Source of the DNA: Endozoicomonas euniceicola
GTDB taxonomy: Bacteria; Pseudomonadota; Gammaproteobacteria; Pseudomonadales; Endozoicomonadaceae
Length of the DNA: 64,000 nt
Reading direction: 5' to 3'
Assembly (NCBI RefSeq): GCF_025562755.1
Contig: NZ_CP103300.1
Span: 2,015,001-2,079,000, forward strand
Shown here: in pieces, positions 16,036-24,155 of the stretch
Numbering within the stretch: the first letter of the stretch is position 1
Layout of the letters: each line of letters opens with the position of its first letter
The notes under the pieces: generated by a model
Database searches by the model: none
What the model saw: only the letters and a program-made list of their open reading frames with translations
What the model was told of the DNA's origin: nothing
Translations under genes and position numbers: made by a program

Positions 16036-17541
16036 ATGAACAACGTTCCGCCTGTTCAGTCAGGTCAACAGCCTTTTAAAAAAGTGCTGATCGCCAATCG
16101 TGGGGAGATCGCCCTGAGGGTACTCAGGGCTTTACAGCAGCTCGATATTGCCTCGGTCGCCATTTATCACCACAGTGACCGGCACTCTCCTGTCGTACAA
16201 CAAGCCGACGAAGCCATAGAAATCGTTGGCGACTCACCCGCAGCCGCACACCTGGACGGACAACAGATTATTAAAATCTGCCAGCGACTGGGTGTCGAGG
16301 CCGTACACCCCTGTTACGGTTTTCTGTCTGAAAACGCAGAGTTTGCCCGAACACTGGAACAGGCAGGCATCACCTTTATTGGCCCTGAAGCCGACATTAT
16401 TGAACTGATGGGCGACAAAATTACTTCAAGGGATTTTGTCGCCCGACACGGTTTCCCGGTTCCCCCTTCTGTAAACCTGGAACCGGATCATCCCGACTTC
16501 CTCAGGAACATTGTTGACATGGGCTTCCCAGTGGTGGTCAAGGCTTCAGCCGGTGGTGGCGGCAAGGGCATGAGCATTGTTCACAGCCAGGATGAGCTGC
16601 AGGACGCACTGCGCATCGCCGCTTCAGAAGCGGAAAAATACTTTGGTGACAGACGGGTTTACGTTGAGAAGTATTTTACCAGCGCCCGACATATTGAAGT
16701 GCAGGTGCTGGGCGATGGTCACCGTGTGGTTCACCTGGGCGAAAGAGAGTGCTCTATTCAGCGACGTTTCCAGAAGGTTATTGAAGAAGCCCCCTCTCCG
16801 GCGCTGACCAGCGCTAAACGTCAGGAAATCTGTGACACCGCAAAAGGCATTGCTCAAAGCGCGGGCTACAACAGCGCGGGTACGGTTGAGTTTCTGTATA
16901 CGTCAGAGGGCAGTTATTTCTTTCTGGAGATGAACACCCGCATTCAGGTAGAACACCCGGTTACTGAGATGACGTTTAACGTAGACTTGGTTGCAGAGCA
17001 GATTCATATCGCAGCAGGCCGCCCCCTGTCTCTGAACCAGGAAACACTGTCTTCATCCGGCCACTCCATCGAATGCAGGATCTGCGCCGAAGATGCCTTT
17101 AACGATTTTATGCCCGCCACCGGCAAAGTACTGTTTCTGAAAGAACCCTGCGGGCAGGCCGTCCGGTTCGACAGTGGCCTGTATCTTAACCAGGCGATTA
17201 CCAGCGCCTTTGATCCCATGCTGGCAAAATTGATTGTTCATGCCCCCACCCGTCAGCAAGCCATTGAAGCCATGAGACAGGCACTTCAGGAGCTGGTGAT
17301 TCTCGGGGTAAAACACAATATTGATTATCTGGATACTGTTTTGCGCCACCAGCAGTTTATTGAAGGCCATTTTGATACAGGCTTTATCAAGCAATACGAC
17401 CATGAACTAACACCCCTCCAGCCTGACAAACAGCAACAACAGGCTATTCTGGCAACCGCCCTGCTGAGTGAGCGCAGCAATCGTCTGCTGGCGGAAGCAA
17501 CGCCAGACCTGCATGCCGCCATCGGCCACTGGAGGAACTGA
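16036..17541 (+). CDS. Acyl-CoA carboxylase, biotin carboxylase subunit
   Basis: The 501-residue protein has the biotin carboxylase fold and ATP-grasp domain: KVLIANRGEIALRVLRA at the start, the glycine-rich loop KASAGGGGKGMSIV, the HIEVQVLGDG strand, the catalytic ERECSIQRRFQK and EMNTRIQVEHPVTE blocks. It carboxylates biotin on the carrier protein encoded next. The two domains are on separate chains, whereas in typical methylcrotonyl- or propionyl-CoA carboxylase alpha subunits they are fused in about 660 residues. The C-terminal 50 residues after FIKQYDHE are not typical. The stop overlaps the following start by one base (TGATG), so translation is coupled. Confidence 0.93.
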   Translation: MNNVPPVQSGQQPFKKVLIANRGEIALRVLRALQQLDIASVAIYHHSDRHSPVVQQADEAIEIVGDSPAAAHLDGQQIIKICQRLGVEAVHPCYGFLSENAEFARTLEQAGITFIGPEADIIELMGDKITSRDFVARHGFPVPPSVNLEPDHPDFLRNIVDMGFPVVVKASAGGGGKGMSIVHSQDELQDALRIAASEAEKYFGDRRVYVEKYFTSARHIEVQVLGDGHRVVHLGERECSIQRRFQKVIEEAPSPALTSAKRQEICDTAKGIAQSAGYNSAGTVEFLYTSEGSYFFLEMNTRIQVEHPVTEMTFNVDLVAEQIHIAAGRPLSLNQETLSSSGHSIECRICAEDAFNDFMPATGKVLFLKEPCGQAVRFDSGLYLNQAITSAFDPMLAKLIVHAPTRQQAIEAMRQALQELVILGVKHNIDYLDTVLRHQQFIEGHFDTGFIKQYDHELTPLQPDKQQQQAILATALLSERSNRLLAEATPDLHAAIGHWRN

Positions 17542-18044
17542 TGCAACCAAAATTTCTGTTTAACGGCACCGTTCATCCTGTTATTCCGGTTCGCAGACAA
17601 CAGTCTGTTCAGCTAGAGATAGACGGTCGCATCATCACTGCCGAACTCCAGTGGCAAAGCGCTCACAGCGCCGAACTCACTATTGATGGAAAAAACCGGC
17701 AGGTCCATGTCGCCCAGGATGATCAGCAGCTATTTGTTCATCTCGATGGTAAAACCTGGTGGCTGGAATGTCTGGACGAGTTCAGCGAGGCCGCCTCTGA
17801 AGGAGGCTCTGCCAGCGGCATCGTTATTGCCCCCATGCCCGGCGTCGTGGTCGAGCTGAACACGTCGGTCGGCGAAAGCGTGACTGAAGGCGACCATCTT
17901 CTGTTAATTGAAAGCATGAAGCTACAAATGGCTATTCGTGCCACGGCGACAGGTACAGTGGAAAACATTCATATCAGCGGTACAGGCGACAGTTTTGAAA
18001 AAGGTTCCGTTCTGGTGGAAATCACCCCGGAGGGTTCAGCATGA
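17541..18044 (+). CDS. Biotin carboxyl carrier protein of acyl-CoA carboxylase
   Basis: The 167-residue protein ends in a biotinyl domain with the attachment motif ESMKLQM (Lys127) and the preceding APMPGVVVELNTSVGESVTEGD turn region that is standard for biotinyl/lipoyl hammerheads. Methionine on both sides of the Lys is changed to Leu on the C-terminal side (MKL rather than MKM), a common variant in acyl-CoA carboxylases. The N-terminal 90 residues correspond to the BT domain that joins alpha and beta subunits in fused enzymes. GGAGG stands six bases before the ATG. It overlaps the carboxyltransferase gene by four bases (ATGA). Confidence 0.9.
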   Translation: MQPKFLFNGTVHPVIPVRRQQSVQLEIDGRIITAELQWQSAHSAELTIDGKNRQVHVAQDDQQLFVHLDGKTWWLECLDEFSEAASEGGSASGIVIAPMPGVVVELNTSVGESVTEGDHLLLIESMKLQMAIRATATGTVENIHISGTGDSFEKGSVLVEITPEGSA

Positions 18045-19648
18045 GAAGACTGCAAACCCGTATTAACCCACAGTCGTCAGAGTTCAGGCAATACCAGACT
18101 CACAACCAGCAAATTCTGGCAGAGTTCCACCGTAAACAGCAGGCAGCACGCTTTACCCGCCCGGAAAGAGATATCCAGCGCTTAAGAAGCCAGAACAAAA
18201 TGCTGCCAAGGGAACGGCTGGAGCGTTTGCTTGATCCCGGCACTCCCTTTCTTGAACTGTCTTCGCTGGCTGCCAACATGGCTTATGAGGGCATTGCCCC
18301 GTCAGCAGGGTGCATTACCGGTATTGGCGTTGTGGGTGGGCGGGAAGTATTAATTAATGCCAGTGACAGTTCTGTCAAAGGCGGTGCCTGGTTCCCATTA
18401 ACCATTAAGAAAACCGTCAGGGCGCTGGACATTGCCATTGAAAACCAGTTACCCGTTATTCATCTGTGTGACAGCGCCGGTGGCTACCTGCCCATGCAGT
18501 CGGAGTTTTTTGCCGATAAATATATGGCCGGAAGGATTTTCCGCAACCAGACGCAACTCTCCAGACTGGGTTGTAAGCAGCTGGCACTGGTCTTTGGTCA
18601 TTGCACGGCAGGCGGCGCTTATATTCCCAGCCTGTCGGATTACTCCGTAATTGTTGATGGTACGGGGGCTGTATTTCTGGGTGGTCCACCGCTAGTCAAG
18701 GCGGCAACCGGTGAAGATGTTACCGTCAATGAGCTGGGCGGTGCCCGCATGCACACCTCGGTTTCAGGCACCTGTGATTATTTTGCCAATAATGAGAAAG
18801 AAGCCATTGCCATCGGACGGGAAATTGTTGCCCAGTGGGAACAGAAACCCAAATTCAACCTACAACGGGAAGCTCCGGAAGAACCTTATTATGACCCATC
18901 CGAACTGTACGGCATTATTCCTGATGACATTAAGAAACAGTTTGATATGCGGGAAGTCATCGCCCGAATAGTGGACGGAAGCCGTTTTTCCGAATACCAG
19001 CCGGATTATGGCGATACGCTGGTGTGCGGCTATGCCAATATCTGGGGCTACAAGGTCGGGATTCTGGGAAATAACGGTGTGCTGTTTAACGACAGTTCTC
19101 TGAAAGCGGCGCACTTTATCCAGCTGTGTAACCAGAACCATGTGCCATTGGTGTTCCTGCAAAATATTACCGGCTATATGGTGGGCAAGGATTATGAACG
19201 CCGTGGCATTGCCAAGGACGGCGCGAAAATGATTATGGCACAGGCATGCTCCGACGTTCCCAAGTTCACCATAATGACTAATGGTTCCTATGGCGCAGGT
19301 AATTATGGCATGTGCGGCAGGGCGTTTGATGCCCGCACCCTGTTCAGCTGGCCGAACAGTGAAACCTCGGTCATGGGAGCCGATCAGGCGGCGAATACCC
19401 TGGTCACCATTAAACTGAAACAGTTACAGCGGGAAGGCATAGAGCCTGATGCGGAAGAACTGGAAACCATCCGGGCCTCAGTGTTGGCCAGCTACGAAAA
19501 CCAGACCAGCGCCTACTATACATCGTCCGAGCTGTGGGATGACGGCATTATCGATCCGGTGAATACCCGCAATGCCCTGGCACTGTCGATCAGCGCTTCG
19601 CTGAACGTACCTTTTGGTGATGCCCGCTATGGTGTGATGCGGTTTTAA
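18041..19648 (+). CDS. Acyl-CoA carboxylase, carboxyltransferase (beta) subunit, methylcrotonyl-CoA type
   Basis: The 535-residue protein is a full carboxyltransferase of the crotonase fold. It shows the N-terminal ERLERLLDPGTPFLELS, the oxyanion-hole loops (DSAGGYLPMQSEFF; CTAGGAYIPSLSDYSVI; GNYGMCGRAF) and the LQNITGYMVGKDYERRGIAK block that is close to methylcrotonyl-CoA carboxylase beta, whose length is also about 535. It transfers carboxylate from biotin to an acyl-CoA. Substrate by context is 3-methylcrotonyl-CoA (leucine breakdown), but geranyl-type or other branched substrates are not excluded. Confidence 0.92.
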   Translation: MRRLQTRINPQSSEFRQYQTHNQQILAEFHRKQQAARFTRPERDIQRLRSQNKMLPRERLERLLDPGTPFLELSSLAANMAYEGIAPSAGCITGIGVVGGREVLINASDSSVKGGAWFPLTIKKTVRALDIAIENQLPVIHLCDSAGGYLPMQSEFFADKYMAGRIFRNQTQLSRLGCKQLALVFGHCTAGGAYIPSLSDYSVIVDGTGAVFLGGPPLVKAATGEDVTVNELGGARMHTSVSGTCDYFANNEKEAIAIGREIVAQWEQKPKFNLQREAPEEPYYDPSELYGIIPDDIKKQFDMREVIARIVDGSRFSEYQPDYGDTLVCGYANIWGYKVGILGNNGVLFNDSSLKAAHFIQLCNQNHVPLVFLQNITGYMVGKDYERRGIAKDGAKMIMAQACSDVPKFTIMTNGSYGAGNYGMCGRAFDARTLFSWPNSETSVMGADQAANTLVTIKLKQLQREGIEPDAEELETIRASVLASYENQTSAYYTSSELWDDGIIDPVNTRNALALSISASLNVPFGDARYGVMRF

Positions 19649-19667
19649 CAGTCCGAGGAAAATAATT

Positions 19668-20858
19668 ATGAACAGCTCAGCTAATAGCCATGCCTTTGCC
19701 CTTACCCCCGACCAGCAAAACCTGATGGACTATGCTGATCGTTTTGCCAGGGAACAACTCTACCCTCTGTGCGAAAAGATGGATAACGAAGAGTGGTGGC
19801 CGCAGGATACCTTTAAGGAAATGGGCAAACTGGGTCTGCTGGGCGTCACGGTGCCGGAGCAGTATGGCGGCGCAGGCTTATCGATTCTGGAAGCCGGTTT
19901 GATTCTGCAGGCGATTTCACGCTGGAACCATGCCTTTGCACTGAGCTGGGTAGCCCACGACAATCTTTGTGTGAATAGCCTGTATAACAACGGGAATGAA
20001 ATGATCCGGCAGAAATATCTGCCAAAACTTTGCTCTGGTGAATGGACTGGCTGTCTGGGCTTAACTGAACCCGGCGCAGGTTCCGACGCACTGGGCTCCA
20101 TGCGAACAAAAGCCGTTCGGGATGGGAATGAATACATTCTTAACGGCTCCAAGATTTATATTACCAATGGTCCCATTGCCGACATCTGCCTGGTGTATGC
20201 CAAAACTCAACCTGGCCGCGGCTCCAAAGGCATTACGGCATTTGTCGTAGAAACCAGCTGGCCCGGATTCAAGGTTGCCCAGAAGCTGCAAAAAATGGGG
20301 TTTCGGGGCAGCCAGACCGGAGAGCTGGTCTTTGAAGACCTGCGGGTTCCGGTGGACAACATTCTGGGTGAAGAACACGAGGGCCACAAGGTGGTAATGA
20401 GCGGGCTGGATGTTGAGCGCGCCATGATTGCCCCGGTCAATGTGGGTATTGCTGAGCGTACGCTGGAGCTGTCGGTGGAGTATGCCAAAACCCGTGAACA
20501 GTTTGGTAAAACCATTGCCAGTTTTCAGATGGTTCAGTCACGGCTGGCCGATATGTATGTCTGGATAGAAACCATGAAAACCTTCTGCTGGCAGGTACTG
20601 GCAGAAGTTTCCCATATTGATGAAGCCACTGCCGGCCGGGGTGAGATTCATGCCCGCACAGCGGCGTCCATCATGTATTGTGCCGATATGTGCAACCGGA
20701 TTTTAGACAACGGTGTGCAGATACATGGAGGAACCGGCTATATCTGGGAATCGGAAATGAACCGGCTGTTCCGTTCCACCAAATTGCTGGAAATCGGTGC
20801 AGGCACGACCGAGGTTCGTAAAATGATTATTGCTGGCGAGCTGTTAAGCGATCAGTAG
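19668..20858 (+). CDS. Acyl-CoA dehydrogenase, isovaleryl-CoA dehydrogenase-like
   Basis: The 396-residue flavoprotein has the family blocks LTEPGAGSDALGSMRT, GSKIYITNGPIAD, KMGFRGSQTGELVFEDLRVP and IHGGTGYIWESEMNRLFRST. It oxidises an acyl-CoA to the 2-enoyl-CoA and passes electrons to ETF. Glu250 lies in GLDVERAM, the position of the catalytic base of isovaleryl-CoA dehydrogenase; Glu361 in GYIWE is also present at the position used by medium-chain enzymes. Position and operon suggest isovaleryl-CoA as substrate. GAGG precedes the ATG. The 3' terminal 105 bases of this gene are repeated at 21883-21987. Confidence 0.9.
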   Translation: MNSSANSHAFALTPDQQNLMDYADRFAREQLYPLCEKMDNEEWWPQDTFKEMGKLGLLGVTVPEQYGGAGLSILEAGLILQAISRWNHAFALSWVAHDNLCVNSLYNNGNEMIRQKYLPKLCSGEWTGCLGLTEPGAGSDALGSMRTKAVRDGNEYILNGSKIYITNGPIADICLVYAKTQPGRGSKGITAFVVETSWPGFKVAQKLQKMGFRGSQTGELVFEDLRVPVDNILGEEHEGHKVVMSGLDVERAMIAPVNVGIAERTLELSVEYAKTREQFGKTIASFQMVQSRLADMYVWIETMKTFCWQVLAEVSHIDEATAGRGEIHARTAASIMYCADMCNRILDNGVQIHGGTGYIWESEMNRLFRSTKLLEIGAGTTEVRKMIIAGELLSDQ

Positions 20859-20924
20859 CGGTCATTCCAGGAGTGACTGACGGGAAAGCCCCCGCAGGTT
20901 ATTGCCTGAAACCTGACGAGAGCA

Positions 20925-21575
20925 TCATTCGGAAAAAAAATCGAACAAACCAGCGGTAGGCTGTCCGTTGTTGTCTGTCATTCTGTGAAATGTCATATTG
21001 CCGATAAACAACCTCTGGCACCACAGGGTTGCCCGTTCACTACTATAGTCATTTTTATATATTTCTTTACCCTCAGACTCCCATTGGGAAGATTTGAGGG
21101 TAGCCATCAGGCCATACATATGCATTCTACAATGGATATTAAACCACGGGTCGCATACCCAATAGTTATAAGCTTCATATTGGCAAAACTCATTTAATGT
21201 TAATGTAGCGCTTATTCCCGGGTCAGCTGCCAATATTAAAAATCCATGCTTTTCATGATTTGCCAGCCATATATTTTCAATCCTGTTTTCAAACCCATAC
21301 TTCAGGGCAATACCATAATATTCCCGGCAGTTACCAGCTCTTTCCTGCTGGGGGCAGGAGGTTAGAAACTGGAATGAATCAAAGTTGTCGTACGTTTTTC
21401 TGTAGTGATCAATCAAATTGATGGCCACTCCACAATAATGTATACGCGCTAGTTTTTTTGACAGCATGGCTGTGCCATAAGACATTGAATAGGTTTTATT
21501 ACATGTTTTAAAGGAGTTCTTAAAAAATAAGCGGGAGTAGTCCCGCAGGAATCTGGCATGTTCCATTTCGTTCAT
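20925..21575 (-). CDS. Papain-like Cys-His-Asp protein, paralogue 2 of 3
   Basis: This 216-residue protein is nearly identical to the one at 22054 and clearly related to the one at 13058. Candidate active-site residues are Cys83 (RAGNCREY), His110 (HEKHGFLIL) and Asp142 (WVCDPWFNIHC). No signal peptide. The N-terminal 36 residues are identical in both tandem copies, including KTCNKTYSMSYGTA, but residues 37-79 differ at about 17 positions. It is an orphan gene on the strand opposite to the catabolic operon and was carried by the tandem duplication. An exported effector or toxin-like deamidase is my best guess; the fold assignment is inference. Confidence 0.7.
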   Translation of the reverse strand: MNEMEHARFLRDYSRLFFKNSFKTCNKTYSMSYGTAMLSKKLARIHYCGVAINLIDHYRKTYDNFDSFQFLTSCPQQERAGNCREYYGIALKYGFENRIENIWLANHEKHGFLILAADPGISATLTLNEFCQYEAYNYWVCDPWFNIHCRMHMYGLMATLKSSQWESEGKEIYKNDYSSERATLWCQRLFIGNMTFHRMTDNNGQPTAGLFDFFSE

Positions 21576-21705
21576 AAAATGTCAGCCTTTTGTGTATTGA
21601 ATGAAACAACTGCTATTAGCGTAGACACATACAGTTAACCCGGCTTTAGCAACCTCTCCGCCCAGGCCCTTGAGGCTGAAATCATTAATGAGTACAGTCT
21701 GAGGC

Positions 21706-21987
21706 ATGAATATTCTCTCAATCCAATCCCATGTGGCTGTAGGTCATGCGGGTAATTGATCCGCTGTTTTTCCGTTGCAGCGACTGGGCTTTAATGTCTG
21801 GTCTGTTAATACCGTCATGTTTTCCAACCACACCTTCCGTGGAAGGGAGACCCGTCAAGGAGTATCTGGGCGTTGTATATCAGAAATGAACCGGCTGTTC
21901 CGTTCCACCAAGTTGCTGGAAATCGGTGCAGGCACTACCGAAGTTCGTAAAATGATTATTGCTGGCGAGCTGTTAAGCGATCAGTAG
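21706..21987 (+). pseudogene. Chimeric scar: pdxY 5' fragment, ybjQ-family 5' fragment, dehydrogenase 3' fragment
   Basis: Bases 21706-21834 are the first 129 bases of pdxY (compare 22835), with one C-to-G change that makes a TGA at codon 18. At the 7-base sequence CCACACC (21828-21834) the sequence switches to the YbjQ-family gene (21828-21876 equals 23769-23817). After six unassigned bases it continues as the end of the acyl-CoA dehydrogenase gene (21883-21987, compare 20754-20858). CCACACC occurs at the same place in pdxY (22957) and in the YbjQ-family gene (23769), so a microhomology deletion is the simplest origin. No product is expected. Confidence 0.9.
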
Positions 21988-22053
21988 CGGTCACACCAGA
22001 AGTGACTGACGGGAAAGCCCTCGCAGGTTATTGCCGGAAACCTGACGAGAGCA

Positions 22054-22704
22054 TCATCTGGAAAAAAAATCGTACAAACCAGCGGTAGGCTGTCCGTTGT
22101 TGTCTGTCATCCTGTGAAATGACATATTGCCGATAAACAACCTCTGGCACCACAGGGTTGCCCGTTCACTATTATATTCATCCTTATATATTTCTTTACC
22201 CTCAGACTCCCATTGGGAAGATTTGAGGGTAGCCATCAGGCCATACAGGTGCATTCTGCAATGGATATTAAACCACGGATCGCATACCCAATAGTTATAA
22301 GTTTCATATTGGCAAAATTCATTTAATGTTAATGTAGCGCTTATTCCCGGGTCAGCTGCCAATATTAAAAATCCATGCATTTCATGATCTGCCAGCCATA
22401 TATTTTCAATCCTGTTTTCAAACCCATACTTCAGGGCAATACCATAATATTCCTCGCAGTTACCAGCTCTTGCCAGCCGGGGGCAGGAGGTTAGAAGCAG
22501 GAATGAATCAAAGTTGTCGTACATGTCTCTGTAGTGACCTACCAAATCGTAGGCCACTCTGGAATAATTTAGACGCGCCACTTTTTTTGACAGCGTGGCT
22601 GTGCCATAAGACATTGAGTAGGTTTTGTTACATGTTTTAAAGGAGTTCTTAAAAAATAAGCGGGAGTAGTCCCGCAGGAATCTGGCATGTTCCATTTCGT
22701 TCAT
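22054..22704 (-). CDS. Papain-like Cys-His-Asp protein, paralogue 3 of 3
   Basis: This is the tandem copy of the 20925 gene, also 216 residues, with Cys83 (RAGNCEEY), His110 (HEMHGFLIL) and Asp142 (CDPWFNIHC) retained. It differs mainly in residues 37-79 (for example KKVARLNYSRVAYDLVGHYR against KKLARIHYCGVAINLIDHYR). Both copies are open over the whole length and keep the candidate catalytic residues, so both seem to be maintained. It lies between the duplicated dehydrogenase fragment and intact pdxY, on the opposite strand. Confidence 0.7.
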   Translation of the reverse strand: MNEMEHARFLRDYSRLFFKNSFKTCNKTYSMSYGTATLSKKVARLNYSRVAYDLVGHYRDMYDNFDSFLLLTSCPRLARAGNCEEYYGIALKYGFENRIENIWLADHEMHGFLILAADPGISATLTLNEFCQYETYNYWVCDPWFNIHCRMHLYGLMATLKSSQWESEGKEIYKDEYNSERATLWCQRLFIGNMSFHRMTDNNGQPTAGLYDFFSR

Positions 22705-22834
22705 AAACTGTCAACCTTTTGTGTATTGAATGAAACAACTGCTATTAGCGTAGACACATACAGTTAACCCGGCTTTAGCAACCTCCCCGCCCAGACCCTT
22801 GAGGCTGAAATCATTAATGAGTACAGTCTGAGGC

Positions 22835-23737
22835 ATGAATATTCTCTCAATCCAATCCCATGTGGCTGTAGGTCATGCGGGTAATTCATCCGCTGTTTTT
22901 CCGTTGCAGCGACTGGGCTTTAATGTCTGGCCTGTTAATACGGTCATGTTTTCCAACCACACCGGGCATTCTGGCTGGCGAGGTCCTGTGTTTACCCCTG
23001 AGACCATTCAGGATGTCCTTCTGGGGATGGAGGAGCATGGTGCTTTTGCTGAATGCCATGGGTTCCTGTCCGGATATATGGGTGATCCGGGTATGGCAGA
23101 AGTTATTCTGGATGCGGTTGAACGTATTCGTGCCGTTAATCCTGATGTACTGTACTGCTGCGACCCTGTGATAGGAGACACCGACACCGGTATTTATGTG
23201 CAGAAAGAGATTCCTGATTTCTTTCGGAACAAGGTGATCCAGCAGGCCAATATTATTACGCCGAACCACTTTGAGCTGGAGATGCTCACCGGCCAAAAAA
23301 TAACCTCAACAGATCAGGCATTAAAAGGTGCCAGAAGCCTGCTGGCAGAAGGCCCCGATATTGTACTGGTAACAAGCCTTCTAACAGACGACGGCAAGAA
23401 AGATCATATTGCGATGCTGGCCGTCGATCATTCAGAAGCCTGGCTGATTACAACGCCGATGTATCCGATCAATGGGGTTGTCAGTGGTTCTGGCGACACT
23501 ACTGCGGCGTTATTTATGGCGAAACTTTTGCAGGGCTGTGAACTTAAGCAATCACTTGAGCATATCGCCGGGGCCATGGACGGACTGTTCAAAAAAACAA
23601 GTCTGGCCGGTAGTCAGGAGTTACAGCTGATTGGGGCTCAGGATGAGCTGGTAAAGCCGTCGGTTACTTTTTCTGCCACTCCCCTTGAACCAACTTACAC
23701 CAACCAGCTTGATGATGATAACCTTCAGACGGATTAG
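22835..23737 (+). CDS. pdxY: Pyridoxal/pyridoxamine kinase PdxY
   Basis: PdxY phosphorylates pyridoxal in the vitamin B6 salvage pathway. The 300-residue protein (E. coli 287) has the ribokinase-fold blocks MNILSIQSHVAVGHAGNSSA, FSNHTGHSGWRG, DPVIGDTDTGIYV, ITPNHFELEMLTG, VLVTSLL and the ATP/anion-hole motif NGVVSGSGDTTAALF with the catalytic Asp. The C-terminal 15 residues extend past the usual end. It is followed after 18 bases by a YbjQ-family gene. A truncated, nonsense-mutated copy of its 5' end is at 21706. Confidence 0.93.
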   Translation: MNILSIQSHVAVGHAGNSSAVFPLQRLGFNVWPVNTVMFSNHTGHSGWRGPVFTPETIQDVLLGMEEHGAFAECHGFLSGYMGDPGMAEVILDAVERIRAVNPDVLYCCDPVIGDTDTGIYVQKEIPDFFRNKVIQQANIITPNHFELEMLTGQKITSTDQALKGARSLLAEGPDIVLVTSLLTDDGKKDHIAMLAVDHSEAWLITTPMYPINGVVSGSGDTTAALFMAKLLQGCELKQSLEHIAGAMDGLFKKTSLAGSQELQLIGAQDELVKPSVTFSATPLEPTYTNQLDDDNLQTD

Positions 23738-23755
23738 TTCAATCAGGAGATAGTC

Positions 23756-24073
23756 ATGCTGAAAACCACCACACCTTCCGTGGAAGGGAGACCCGTCAAG
23801 GAGTATCTGGGCGTTGTCGTAGGAGAAGCTATTGTCGGTGCCAATGTGTTTCGGGATCTTTTCGCGAGCATCAGGGATATTGTGGGTGGCCGTTCTGGTG
23901 CTTACGAGAAAGAACTTGAAAAGGCACGGGAAGCCGCTTTTGAAGATATTGAAACCAGGGCCCGGGAAGTGGGAGCCAATGCCATTGTGGGTATTGACCT
24001 GGATTACGAAGTTGTCGGTGAAAAAAGCAGTATGCTGATGGTCAGCATCAGTGGAACAGCGGTAAAGCTGTAG
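23756..24073 (+). CDS. YbjQ/UPF0145 family protein
   Basis: The 105-residue protein fits the YbjQ family (usual length about 107): VKEYLGVVVGEAIVGANVFRDLF, GGRSGAYEKELEKARE and VGANAIVGIDLDYEVVG are the conserved blocks. Members form pentameric small proteins once called putative heavy-metal-binding; the function is unknown. AGGAG stands nine bases before the ATG. It probably shares a transcript with pdxY. Its first 49 matching bases from CCACACC onward also appear in the scar at 21828. Confidence 0.88.
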   Translation: MLKTTTPSVEGRPVKEYLGVVVGEAIVGANVFRDLFASIRDIVGGRSGAYEKELEKAREAAFEDIETRAREVGANAIVGIDLDYEVVGEKSSMLMVSISGTAVKL

Positions 24074-24155
24074 TGATAAAACGATAACGGTGTATTTTGA
24101 GCTGCCGCTTTTCCCTGGTTACTACCCCTGTCAGACTTCAGGATGAAGAGAACGA

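Larger units (their letters stand above)
20754..22963. repeat. Tandem duplication, period 1129 bp
   Basis: Bases 20754-21834 are repeated at 21883-22963 with a constant offset of 1129 and no indels that I found. Each unit runs from the last part of the acyl-CoA dehydrogenase gene, through a papain-like paralogue on the minus strand, to the first part of pdxY. Identity is near complete outside the central part of the paralogue genes. Between the copies lies a 48-base stretch whose first 42 bases derive from the YbjQ-family gene at 23776. Confidence 0.92.
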
